A DNA stretch of 32,430 nt, taken from assembly GCA_910586755.1 (NCBI GenBank), contig CAJUJM010000092.1, positions 1 to 32,430 of the forward strand. Direction: 5' to 3'. The translations under genes were made by a program, and so were the position numbers. Origin of the DNA: an uncultured Lachnospiraceae bacterium. GTDB taxonomy: Bacteria > Bacillota > Clostridia > Lachnospirales > Lachnospiraceae. Below are positions 16,183-24,150 of the stretch, piece after piece; the stretch's first letter is position 1, and each line of letters begins with the position of its first letter. The notes under the pieces are model-generated. The model made no database searches. It worked only from the letters and a program-made list of their open reading frames with translations, and was not told the DNA's origin.

Positions 16183-17409
16183 ATGCAGCAGGAATGGGAA
16201 CAGGTGATGCAGACAGACATATTAAAGGCCAGCTCTTCCAGTCAGGCGAAAGTACCGGAGGAATTCAGCTTTGAGGCGGCAGAGGCAGCACGGAATTTCC
16301 ATCGGGGAATCCAGGGCTATGTGGAAACACCTTTGGTTGCGCTGGATGGTTTGGCCAGGACTTTAGGAGTAAAAGGGATCTATGTGAAGGATGAGGCAAA
16401 ACGTTTTTCCCTCAATGCTTTTAAGGGACTTGGAGGCAGCTATGCTATGTTTCGCATGTTGTGCGAAATTCTGAACCTGGATCCGGAAAAGACGCAGCTT
16501 TCGGATCTTCTCCGGGGAGAGGCAAAGGAAAAGATAAGGGAAATTACTTTTGTAACAGCGACAGACGGGAATCATGGCCGTGGAGTATCATGGGCCGCAG
16601 GGCTTTTTGGCTGTAAAGCCTATGTATTTATGCCTGCCGGATCGGCAAAGGCGAGGGCCGAAGCCATACGTGATGCAGGCCCGGCACGGGTGACGATTAC
16701 CAACATGAATTACGATGATACCGTAAATTATGCCTTGGAACAAAGCGAGAAGAACGGCTGGTATTTGATTCAGGATACAGCCTGGGACGGTTATGAAAAG
16801 ATCCCGGCCTGGATTATCCAGGGATATCTGACCATGGCCCTGGAGATAACAGAACAGTTAGAGGCGAAAGGCCAGACGCCAACCCATGTCTTTTTACAGG
16901 CCGGGGTAGGAGCTATGGCGGGAGGAGTTTTAGGATTCCTGGCGGAAAAATATGTTTCCCGTAAACCTGTGGTTACCATTGTAGAGCCGGAAGCGGCAAA
17001 CTGTATTTACCGCTCCGCAAAAGCAGGAGACGGGAAAGCCCATTCAGTAGAGGGGATGCCGGAAACCATTATGGCAGGTTTAAACTGTGGGACACCCTGT
17101 GCCATTACCTGGCCGGTACTGCGGGACTATGCAGAATACTATATGTCATGTCCGGACTTTGCCGCAGCCCATGGGATGCGGGTATATGCAGAACCAGTGG
17201 GGGAGGATAAAAGGATTATTTCAGGAGAATCCGGCGCATCTACCATGGGCGCTATGTGCTTGCTGATGCAAAATAAAGCTTTTGATTTGGTCCGAAAGGA
17301 TATGGGACTGGATGAAGATTCGGTGATCTTGCTGATTAACACAGAAGGGGATACGGATCCGGAAGGCTGGAAGCGGATTGTAAAGGATGGCCAGTATCCG
17401 TTGCCGTAA
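16183..17409 (+). CDS. dpaL: Diaminopropionate ammonia-lyase (PLP enzyme)
   Basis: This 408-residue fold-type II PLP enzyme converts 2,3-diaminopropionate to pyruvate and two ammonia. The PLP lysine is Lys81 in LNAFKGLGGSY. TATDGNHGRG and IQDTAWDGYEKIP carry the aspartates that correspond to Asp120 and Asp189 of the E. coli enzyme YgeX. The glycine-rich LQAGVGAMAGG loop binds the PLP phosphate. The length and motif order match YgeX/DpaL. The ATG at 16183 follows AAAGGGG with a 7-nt spacing. A longer in-frame start at 16132 overlaps the promoter and is rejected. It is the first gene of a catabolic operon that also encodes an M20 hydrolase, the pairing also seen for ygeX-ygeY in E. coli. Confidence 0.92.
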   Translation: MQQEWEQVMQTDILKASSSSQAKVPEEFSFEAAEAARNFHRGIQGYVETPLVALDGLARTLGVKGIYVKDEAKRFSLNAFKGLGGSYAMFRMLCEILNLDPEKTQLSDLLRGEAKEKIREITFVTATDGNHGRGVSWAAGLFGCKAYVFMPAGSAKARAEAIRDAGPARVTITNMNYDDTVNYALEQSEKNGWYLIQDTAWDGYEKIPAWIIQGYLTMALEITEQLEAKGQTPTHVFLQAGVGAMAGGVLGFLAEKYVSRKPVVTIVEPEAANCIYRSAKAGDGKAHSVEGMPETIMAGLNCGTPCAITWPVLRDYAEYYMSCPDFAAAHGMRVYAEPVGEDKRIISGESGASTMGAMCLLMQNKAFDLVRKDMGLDEDSVILLINTEGDTDPEGWKRIVKDGQYPLP

Positions 17410-17496
17410 CACGGCTGCCGGAAATAAGGGCAGGGAAAAAGAGACAGAAACAAAAATAGAGAAAAGCCACAAAAAAGAAAAATAAGGGGAACAAAG

Positions 17497-18879
17497 ATGA
17501 GTAAAGAAAAGAAAATGCCAAGTTTTGGTTATGCAGCCTTCGTTATGATTGCCTGCTTTGCTTTTATTATGATACCAGCGGCGGTGATGGGGGCCAAGAT
17601 TCATGTGATGTTTTTATTATCCTGGCTGATTGCAATTCCGCTTTGTATGAGGCTTGGGTTTACATATCAGGACCTTCAGTCCGGAATGATTAAATTTATT
17701 CCCAAATGTATTGTGCCGGTGCTGTTGATTCTGATTATCGGCTCACTGATTGGCGCATGGTGCGCCAGCGGTACCATTGCCTACATAACCTCCATTGGAT
17801 TAAGGGTAATTAACCCGAAATACTTTATGGCAACAGCATTTATTGTAACATTGATTTGCGCCTGTTTTACGGGGACAAGCTTTGGAACCTGCGGCACCAT
17901 AGGAGTTGCTCTGATGGGCGTGGCAACGGGGATGGGGATTAATCCCTATATGGCGGCAAGCGCAATTTTATGCGCGGCAGTAGTGGGAGACGGGATGTCC
18001 CCTCTGTCTGACACCCCCAATGTGATTGCCGGAGCTTCCGGCGTAGATATGTTTGAAAGTGTAAAATTCCAGCTTCCCATGACCATTCCGGTAGCGGTCT
18101 TAAGCTTTTTGCTCTTTCTGGTTATGGGAGCTACCGGAAATGTACAGACGGCAGATACCTCATCAATTACCCAGCTGATTGATGCTATTGGTGAGAGCTA
18201 TAATCTGGGAATTCATTGTATTATCCCTGTTGTCCTGGTATTTGGTTTGTTAATTTTCAAGTTTCCGGCCATTCCGTCTATCTTGGTGGGAAGCCTGAGC
18301 GCTCTGGCAGTTGCCTGTATTTTTCAGGGAGAATCCTTAAATAGCGTAATAAGCAGTATGTGGGGCGGATTTACACTGGAATCAGAAAATGCCATGGTCA
18401 GCTCCCTGTTCAGCCGCGGCGGCATCTCCGGCATGACAGGAACCTGCGTGCTGATAATCTTTTCCTTTGGGCTGTTTGGAATTTTAAATGAATGTAACAT
18501 CCTTGACGTGCTGGTGGAACCGCTGGCGGATCGGATTCATTCCCGGGTCAGCGGAGTAATCTGGGTAATGATTCTTGGTTTTTTGGCTTGCTTTTCTTCT
18601 TCGGCCAGCTTTTCCGAAGTATTTACCGGAAACATCATGAGCAATGTTTACGAAAAGGCAGGTTTAAATAAGCTGGATTTGACCAGAGCAGCTACGGTTG
18701 GGTGTCTGGTCCTGTCCATGTATGTGCCTTTTACCGTGATGGCGGCCACGGTTACGGGATTCCTGGAGGTGGATGGGATCCAGATGATGAAATATTATTA
18801 CAGCATGCCCATTTATATTGTGGTGATTTTAGTAATAACCATATTTAACCTGGATAAGAAAATGCTGGAGAAAAAATAG
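17497..18879 (+). CDS. NhaC-family antiporter
   Basis: This 460-residue polytopic membrane protein of the NhaC family has about 11-12 hydrophobic segments. Hallmarks are the FTGTSFGTCGTIGVALMGVA stretch near residue 130, and GDGMSPLSDTPN near residue 165 that matches the GDKMSPLSDTTN motif of NhaC/MleN-type antiporters. A second repeat contains SRGGISGM and SSSASFSEVF. Family members exchange Na+ for protons or organic acids for each other. In this operon a role in product or amine exchange is plausible, for instance ammonium or Na+ balance during amino-acid breakdown. The ATG follows AAGGGG. An 87-nt purine-rich gap separates it from dpaL. Confidence 0.88.
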   Translation: MSKEKKMPSFGYAAFVMIACFAFIMIPAAVMGAKIHVMFLLSWLIAIPLCMRLGFTYQDLQSGMIKFIPKCIVPVLLILIIGSLIGAWCASGTIAYITSIGLRVINPKYFMATAFIVTLICACFTGTSFGTCGTIGVALMGVATGMGINPYMAASAILCAAVVGDGMSPLSDTPNVIAGASGVDMFESVKFQLPMTIPVAVLSFLLFLVMGATGNVQTADTSSITQLIDAIGESYNLGIHCIIPVVLVFGLLIFKFPAIPSILVGSLSALAVACIFQGESLNSVISSMWGGFTLESENAMVSSLFSRGGISGMTGTCVLIIFSFGLFGILNECNILDVLVEPLADRIHSRVSGVIWVMILGFLACFSSSASFSEVFTGNIMSNVYEKAGLNKLDLTRAATVGCLVLSMYVPFTVMAATVTGFLEVDGIQMMKYYYSMPIYIVVILVITIFNLDKKMLEKK

Positions 18880-18909
18880 AGACGAAGAAAAATGAAGGAG
18901 GATTTTAAC

Positions 18910-20085
18910 ATGGAAAAATTATATCAGGATATTGCAGCCTTTATCGACAGCCACAGAGATGAAATGCTGGCAAAATTAATGGATCTGGTGAATCTGGAAG
19001 GGCATTTTGAAGAGAAGAACAATGTGGAAATTGCCAGAACATGGTTTAAGAAGGAGCTGGAAGCAGAAGGATTTTCATGCCGCATCCGTGAGGTGGCAGA
19101 AGATCGGGCAGGAATTTTAATCGGCGTTCTTGGCCAGGACAGACCAGGGAAAGCAATCATGTTTTCAGGACACATTGATACGGTTCATTATAAAGGATCT
19201 TTTGGAAAAGAAAACCCATGCCGTGTAGAGGACGGAATGATCTACGGGCCAGGGGTGCTGGATATGAAGGGAGGACTGATTATCGCTCTCTATGCTGTTA
19301 AAGCTTTAAACGCAATTGGTTATGACGCCCATCCCATTAAGTTTTTAATTGACGGAGAAGAGGAATCGGATCATGTGGGAAATGACTGCGATGCTTATAT
19401 GACAGAGGAGAGCCGGGGAGGGCTGTGCGCTTTTAATATGGAATGCGGCGAACTGCAGAACCGCCTTTGCACGGCCAGAAAGAGCCAGTATACGTTCTAC
19501 CTGACCATTGACGGCGTAGGCGGCCATGCAGGCAATGATTTCCTTCGCGGAAAAAATGCCATTCATGAAGCAACCCACAAAATCGAAGAGATTATCCGGC
19601 TGACGGATCTGGATAAAGGAACCACGGTGACAACAGCTGTTATTAAGGGCGGCGGTCATACGGCAGCCATTGCCGATCACTGTGAGGTGGTTTTTGATGT
19701 GCGGGTGAACTGTGAGGAGGAAGCACAGAGAATACTCAACCGTATGATTGAGATTTCTTCTAAAACCTACATCGACGGCACTACCACAAAGATGGATTAT
19801 TACCGGGCAAAGCTGGCTCCGTTGCAGGAAACCGAAGATGTGCTGCGTCTGTATAATCTGTTAAATAAGGTTGCTGTGGAATCTGGCTTTGAGCCATTTG
19901 GCAAGATTCACCGCGGCGGGGCGACAGATGCAGGAAATATTGCCGCAGCAGGGGTTCCGGTAATTGATGCCTGCGGAATCCGCGGAGATTTTGCCCACAA
20001 TAAAAAGGAATACGGAGTCCAGGAATCCCTCTATGACCGCGCGAAAATTTTTGCTGCAGCTGTGGCAAAGATTGAGGAGATGTAA
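18910..20085 (+). CDS. M20-family metallo-hydrolase (ArgE/DapE/YgeY-like)
   Basis: This 391-residue di-zinc amidohydrolase has metal ligands His88 and bridging Asp118 (SGHIDTV, LDMKGG). The catalytic and metal Glu150/Glu151 are in DGEEES, a further acidic ligand is in NMECGE, and the C-terminal His is in GDFAHNKKEYG. The lid dimerisation domain carries the GGHAGND substrate His. The family cleaves amide bonds of N-acyl amino acids or dipeptides. Next to dpaL it most likely releases 2,3-diaminopropionate from an N-acyl or peptide precursor. The ATG at 18910 follows AAGGAGG. An in-frame start at 18892 lacks a site. It ends 2 nt before the permease gene, which suggests translational coupling. 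Confidence 0.92.
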   Translation: MEKLYQDIAAFIDSHRDEMLAKLMDLVNLEGHFEEKNNVEIARTWFKKELEAEGFSCRIREVAEDRAGILIGVLGQDRPGKAIMFSGHIDTVHYKGSFGKENPCRVEDGMIYGPGVLDMKGGLIIALYAVKALNAIGYDAHPIKFLIDGEEESDHVGNDCDAYMTEESRGGLCAFNMECGELQNRLCTARKSQYTFYLTIDGVGGHAGNDFLRGKNAIHEATHKIEEIIRLTDLDKGTTVTTAVIKGGGHTAAIADHCEVVFDVRVNCEEEAQRILNRMIEISSKTYIDGTTTKMDYYRAKLAPLQETEDVLRLYNLLNKVAVESGFEPFGKIHRGGATDAGNIAAAGVPVIDACGIRGDFAHNKKEYGVQESLYDRAKIFAAAVAKIEEM

Positions 20086-20087
20086 AC

Positions 20088-21680
20088 ATGAACCTTCCGA
20101 TGAATCTGCTGTTTTGGGCTGCGTCTGTGGTTCCGGTGGCGTTTCTGCTGGTGGTAATGATGAAGTTTGGATGGGGGGTGGCGAAAGCCGCCCCCGTGGG
20201 AATGGCGCTTGCAGGGCTGATTGGAGTGCTGATTTACCGCTCTTCCCCCGGGGCGCTGGCAGTGGAAGCGGGAAAAGGGGTGTGGAATTCGGCTGCCATT
20301 CTGATGGTGATCTGGCCGGCAGTATTTTCCTACGAGTTAAGCTGCGAATCCAAAGGGTTTGAGGCAATCCGCAACGGAATTCAGTCCCTGACCAGGCATG
20401 AACTTTTCCAGATATTGATCCTTGGATGGATTTTTCCCAGCTTTTTGCAAGGGATTACCGGCTTTGGCGTGGCGGTGGCAGTAGGAGCGCCGTTATTGTT
20501 AAGCATTGGGGTAAGCCCGTTTTACAGCATTGTCATTGTCTTACTGTGCCACTCGCAAGGAGGGACTTTTGGGACTTTGGCCCTGGCCTGGGAAGCGCTG
20601 ATTGACCAGGCCGGAGTAAATGGGACTCAGGAGGCCCAGGCGGCCTTGCTTGCAGCGGCAATGATCTGGGTCTTTAATCTGATGGCTGTACTGCTTACCT
20701 GTTGGTTTTACGGGAAAGGGAAGGGGATACGGGAGGCAGCCCCGGCAGTGGGGATCCTGTCTTTGATCATGGGCGGCGGCCAGTTTCTTCTGGCCCCGGT
20801 GAATTCCACGATATGTAATTTCCTGTCTGCCGCTGCAGCCCTGGGGGCAGCCTTTGTTTTGAGCAGGACGAAACGCTATGGAAAGGAGTGGAAAATGGCA
20901 GACAGCCCCATAATGGAGAGAAAAATACAAAAGGAACAGACAGAAGAGAAAATGTCGTTTCATCAGGCATTTCTTCCCTACTATTCCCTGACAGGAATTA
21001 CTATTTTCTGTCTGCTGATTCCACCGGTTTATGGTATTCTTTGCCGGTGGAGCGTGGCTCTTTCCTTCCCCGAAACGGTTACCGGATATGGGTTTGTGAC
21101 AAAAGCTGATCCTGCCTTTTCCCCATTAAAACCGTTGACGTATGCAGGAACGTTTCTTGCCCTGTCCTCCGTAATCAGTTATGTCTATTACCAGAAAAAG
21201 GGGTATTTCCATTCGGGAAGCTTAAAGGCCATATGGAAACGGACTGTACAGAAATGCATGCCCTCAACGGTAGCAATTACCTGCTTTATCATTATGTCCA
21301 AATTTATGGGGAGCAGCGGGCAAATATATGTAATGTCCCAGGGGATCGTTTTGGTATTGGGCCGGTTTTATATTATTGCAGCTCCGATTTTCGGGATATT
21401 AGGAACATTTATTACCAGTAGTAATATGTCCTCCAATATTCTTCTGGGGAATTTTCAAAGAACAGCCGCCGATTTATTACAGGTGAGCCCATCGGTTACC
21501 CTGGCCTTACAGACTGTAGGCGGGGTGTTGGGGACAGCCTTTTCCCCAGGATGCGTAATCATGGGAATATCAACCACCGGATTTGCAGGTGGCGAAGGAA
21601 AAATACTGAGAATGATTATTCCATGGGCTGTAGCTTGCGCCATCGTGTTTGGCGGGGTTGCTTATTTGGTTTTGTGCTAA
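20088..21680 (+). CDS. LctP-family permease (L-lactate/organic acid)
   Basis: This 530-residue integral membrane protein of the L-lactate permease family (TC 2.A.14) has about 13 hydrophobic segments. The family-typical SFLQGITGFGVAVAVGAPLL lies near residue 120. A soluble loop follows near residue 280 (EWKMADSPIMERKIQKEQ). FITSSNMSSNILLGNFQ and FSPGCVIMGISTTGF are near the C-terminus. It imports or exports small carboxylates with protons. Here it may import an acidic diaminopropionate derivative, or move pyruvate, lactate or the acid released by the M20 enzyme. The ATG lies after GAGGAG, which is within the end of the M20 gene. Confidence 0.9.
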   Translation: MNLPMNLLFWAASVVPVAFLLVVMMKFGWGVAKAAPVGMALAGLIGVLIYRSSPGALAVEAGKGVWNSAAILMVIWPAVFSYELSCESKGFEAIRNGIQSLTRHELFQILILGWIFPSFLQGITGFGVAVAVGAPLLLSIGVSPFYSIVIVLLCHSQGGTFGTLALAWEALIDQAGVNGTQEAQAALLAAAMIWVFNLMAVLLTCWFYGKGKGIREAAPAVGILSLIMGGGQFLLAPVNSTICNFLSAAAALGAAFVLSRTKRYGKEWKMADSPIMERKIQKEQTEEKMSFHQAFLPYYSLTGITIFCLLIPPVYGILCRWSVALSFPETVTGYGFVTKADPAFSPLKPLTYAGTFLALSSVISYVYYQKKGYFHSGSLKAIWKRTVQKCMPSTVAITCFIIMSKFMGSSGQIYVMSQGIVLVLGRFYIIAAPIFGILGTFITSSNMSSNILLGNFQRTAADLLQVSPSVTLALQTVGGVLGTAFSPGCVIMGISTTGFAGGEGKILRMIIPWAVACAIVFGGVAYLVLC

Positions 21681-21746
21681 GAAAAATGCGTTCTGACGAA
21701 GCGGCAGGTGACACGGAGCGCCGCGTGCCGGTAAAAGGAGGTTGAA

Positions 21747-23120
21747 ATGGAAAATAAGGAGAGAAAGCCCATAAAAATTGTGGAGACCGTTTTGCGTGAC
21801 GCGCATCAGTCGCTTCTGGCCACCAGAATGAGCACGGAACAGATGATGCCAGTGGTTGAAACAATGGATCAGGTAGGTTATCATGCTGTGGAATGTTGGG
21901 GCGGAGCCACCTTTGACACAGCCATTCGTTTTCTGAAGGAAGATCCCTGGGTTCGTCTGAGGCGGCTGCGGGAGGGATTGAAGCAGACAAAACTGCAGAT
22001 GCTGTTAAGAGGACAGAACCTGTTAGGGTACAGCCATTATGCAGATGACGTAGTGGAATATTTTATTCAGAGATCCGTAGCCAATGGAATTGACATTGTC
22101 CGCACTATGGACTGTTTGAATGATATCCGAAATTTAGAAACATCCGTAAAGGCCACAAAGCGGGAGAAGGGGCATGCATTGGTTGCCCTGGTTTATACCC
22201 TGGGAGAGGCCTACACTCTGGAGTACTGGAAGGATGTGGCAAAGCGGATTGAAGATATGGGAGCGGATTCCATAGGAATAAAAGATATGGCCGGATTGCT
22301 GACCCCTTACCGGGCAGAAGAACTGGTTTATGCAATTAAGGACGCAACGTCTCTGCCGTTGGCTGTACATACCCATTATACTGCCGGAGTCGCTTCCATG
22401 ACATATCTGAAGGCAGTGGAGGCGGGGTGTGACAGTATTGACTGTGCCATCTCCCCTCTGGCTCTGGGGACAAGCCAGCCGGCAACGGAGGTTATGGCAA
22501 AAGTATTTCAGGGGACGCCCTATGACCCGGGGCTGGATATGGAAAAGATGGCGGAAATTTCCAATCATTTTGCCAGGATACGTGAGGAGGCAATCAAGAG
22601 CGGTTTGCTAAATCCTAAGATGCTGGGGGTAAACATCAAGACTCTGCAATATCAGGTCCCCGGAGGAATGCTTTCCAATCTGGTTGCACAGTTAAAGGAT
22701 GCGGGAAAGGAAGAGCTCTACCAGGAGGTTTTGGAGGAAATTGCCAGGGTGCGGAAGGATTTTGGCGAGCCTCCGCTGGTTACGCCATCCTCCCAGATTG
22801 TCGGCACCCAGGCCGTTATGAATGTAATTTGCCGTGAGCGCTATAAAATGGTGCCAAATGAATCAAAAAAACTGCTGTTAGGCGAATTCGGGCAGACAGT
22901 AAGACCGGCGGATCCGGAAATTAAAAAGCGCATAATAAAGGATGAGAAACCCATTACCTGCCGTCCGGCTGATCTGCTGAAACCGCAGCTTCCCAAATTT
23001 GAAAAAGAATGCGGACAATGGAAACAGCAGGAGGAGGATGTGCTTACTTATGCGTTGTTTCCCTCGGTGGCAAAAGAATTTTTCCAGTACCGGGAAGCTT
23101 TTCACGATCCCCCCACATAA
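21747..23120 (+). CDS. Carboxyltransferase subunit (OadA/PycB type), no biotin domain
   Basis: This 457-residue protein has an N-terminal TIM barrel with the transcarboxylase active site. Asp18 is in LRDAHQS, carbamylated-Lys candidate Lys179 is in GIKDMAG, and metal His208/His210 are in HTHYTAG. The post-barrel domain has YQVPGGMLSNL and PSSQIVGTQAV. It stops after about 457 residues, so the C-terminal biotin-carrier domain (MKM motif) of full OadA is absent. It is thus like the 5S subunit of transcarboxylase or clostridial split oxaloacetate decarboxylase, and a carrier must come from elsewhere. Its substrate pair is pyruvate/oxaloacetate, and pyruvate is the product of DpaL. The ATG follows AAAGGAGG. 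Its 3' end overlaps the convergent araC gene by 19 nt. Confidence 0.93.
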   Translation: MENKERKPIKIVETVLRDAHQSLLATRMSTEQMMPVVETMDQVGYHAVECWGGATFDTAIRFLKEDPWVRLRRLREGLKQTKLQMLLRGQNLLGYSHYADDVVEYFIQRSVANGIDIVRTMDCLNDIRNLETSVKATKREKGHALVALVYTLGEAYTLEYWKDVAKRIEDMGADSIGIKDMAGLLTPYRAEELVYAIKDATSLPLAVHTHYTAGVASMTYLKAVEAGCDSIDCAISPLALGTSQPATEVMAKVFQGTPYDPGLDMEKMAEISNHFARIREEAIKSGLLNPKMLGVNIKTLQYQVPGGMLSNLVAQLKDAGKEELYQEVLEEIARVRKDFGEPPLVTPSSQIVGTQAVMNVICRERYKMVPNESKKLLLGEFGQTVRPADPEIKKRIIKDEKPITCRPADLLKPQLPKFEKECGQWKQQEEDVLTYALFPSVAKEFFQYREAFHDPPT

Positions 23121-23944
23121 ATCTCAATATTCTTGTGAGATTTGCGAAAGCCCGACGGGGTCATTCCGGTAACCTGTTTAAAGACCCGGTTAAAATGGGT
23201 CAGATTGGAAAACCCCGTCTCCCGGCTAATCTGGGTAATATTTTTGTCTGTCTCCATAAACATGCGCTGGGCGTTCATAATCCGGGTTACATTTACATAC
23301 TGGATCACTGTGCTGTTGGCATAGGCTTTAAATTCCCGGCACAGGTAAAAGGGGCTGACAAAAAAGCGCTCCGACAGATTTTCCAGGGAAATGTTTTCCC
23401 CATAATGGTGATGAATATAACGCATAACCTGAGCTACCCGCCTTTCCTGCTCGGCCTTTACCGGGTCAGCGGCCTGCTTTTGCCGGGCCAGGCGGTATAA
23501 AAGGAGATTTAAAAGGCAGTGGAGGTATTCGCGGCCAAACCGGCTGCCTTCCTCCTGCTCCTGCAGCAAATCTGTTAAAATCCGGCGGATCTTCAGGCTT
23601 TCCCTGCCGTCCGGCCGGTATATGCCGTTTTCCTCTTCTAAAAGGCGGATAAGCTCCGGGGAATCCACCTGGTCTGGCCGGAAATACAGCACGATCCGTT
23701 TGAAAGGCATGTCCAAATCCCCATAGGAATAGTGCATACTGTAGGGAGAGAACAGCATTATCTCCCCGGGCTTTAACAGATAAAGCTCGTTTTCAATCCG
23801 GTGATACCGGCCCCCGTCTTCCAGATAGTAAAGCTCGTAATAATTGTGGTAATGGGGTTGATGCATATTGTCATTGACCCCGGTAATTCTCTCACAGGCC
23901 AGCGCTGCGCCCTGGGCCATTCGGATACCGGCCTGATCTAACAT
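23102..23944 (-). CDS. AraC-family transcriptional regulator (divergent from GH31/TRAP operon)
   Basis: This 280-residue protein has an N-terminal cupin (HYHNYYELYYLEDGG, then LLKPGEIMLFSPYSMHY). The C-terminal AraC domain has its first HTH near ISLENLSERFFVSPFYLCREFK and its second near ITQISRETGFSNLTHFNRVFKQ, ending in TPSGFRKS. The start is set by AGGAGG (plus-strand 23953-23958) 8 nt before the ATG at 23944. An in-frame ATG at 23977 has no good site. It is transcribed away from the GH31 gene, with 206 nt between starts, and is the probable activator of that operon. The sensor domain is of the sugar-binding type. Confidence 0.9.
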   Translation of the reverse strand: MLDQAGIRMAQGAALACERITGVNDNMHQPHYHNYYELYYLEDGGRYHRIENELYLLKPGEIMLFSPYSMHYSYGDLDMPFKRIVLYFRPDQVDSPELIRLLEEENGIYRPDGRESLKIRRILTDLLQEQEEGSRFGREYLHCLLNLLLYRLARQKQAADPVKAEQERRVAQVMRYIHHHYGENISLENLSERFFVSPFYLCREFKAYANSTVIQYVNVTRIMNAQRMFMETDKNITQISRETGFSNLTHFNRVFKQVTGMTPSGFRKSHKNIEIYVGGS

Positions 23945-24017
23945 AGCGGATTCCTCCTGCTCTTTTTCTAAAATCATTTCCCTAAAATCCCCTTATTCAC
24001 TGGGGGTATCTATGTCT

Positions 24018-24046
24018 ACTATAGCAAATCCTTTCCCAAAAAGCAA
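24018..24046 (-). promoter_or_regulatory. Promoter of the araC-type gene at 23102-23944
   Basis: On the minus strand, TTGCTT (24041-24046), a 17-nt spacer and TATAGT (24018-24023) with an extended TG form a good sigma-A promoter. The leader then contains CCCC and GGGG arms (about 23989-24006) that can form a hairpin before the start codon. Confidence 0.62.
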
Positions 24047-24056
24047 GATATGTAAA

Positions 24057-24094
24057 GTTTTGTATAAATCAGCGCAAAATTTGTCTGGTTTTGC
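24057..24094 (+). promoter_or_regulatory. Candidate AraC-type binding repeats upstream of GH31 gene
   Basis: GTTTTG occurs twice in direct orientation at 24057-24062 and 24088-24093, offset by 31 bp, about three helical turns. GCAAAA at 24074-24079 makes an inverted pair with TTTTGC at 24089-24094. The second repeat overlaps the -35 of the GH31 promoter, as expected of an activator site. No other direct support is available. Confidence 0.4.
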
Positions 24095-24114
24095 AGCCTC
24101 CTGATTTCTATAAT
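24086..24114 (+). promoter_or_regulatory. Promoter of the GH31-TRAP operon
   Basis: A perfect -10 TATAAT (24109-24114) lies 17 nt after a poor -35 TGGTTT (24086-24091), and the start codon follows about 37 nt later. The weak -35 suits AraC-dependent activation. Confidence 0.6.
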
Positions 24115-24150
24115 GAATGTAACAAAACAAATAGCAAGGAGGTTCAAGAA

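Noticed and set aside
17412..17436. CTGCC/GGCAG hairpin after dpaL as a terminator
   Set aside because: The stem is 5 bp with no T-run after it, and the downstream antiporter gene has no promoter of its own, so read-through is expected.
19861..20367. 168-residue minus-strand open frame across the M20/LctP junction
   Set aside because: It is antisense to two well-supported genes, has Pro/Ser/Arg-rich composition typical of shadow frames, and has no ribosome binding site or family resemblance.
24091..24150. N-terminal extension of the GH31 protein from 24091
   Set aside because: It includes the -10 TATAAT at 24109-24114. The ATG at 24151 has a perfect AAGGAGG.
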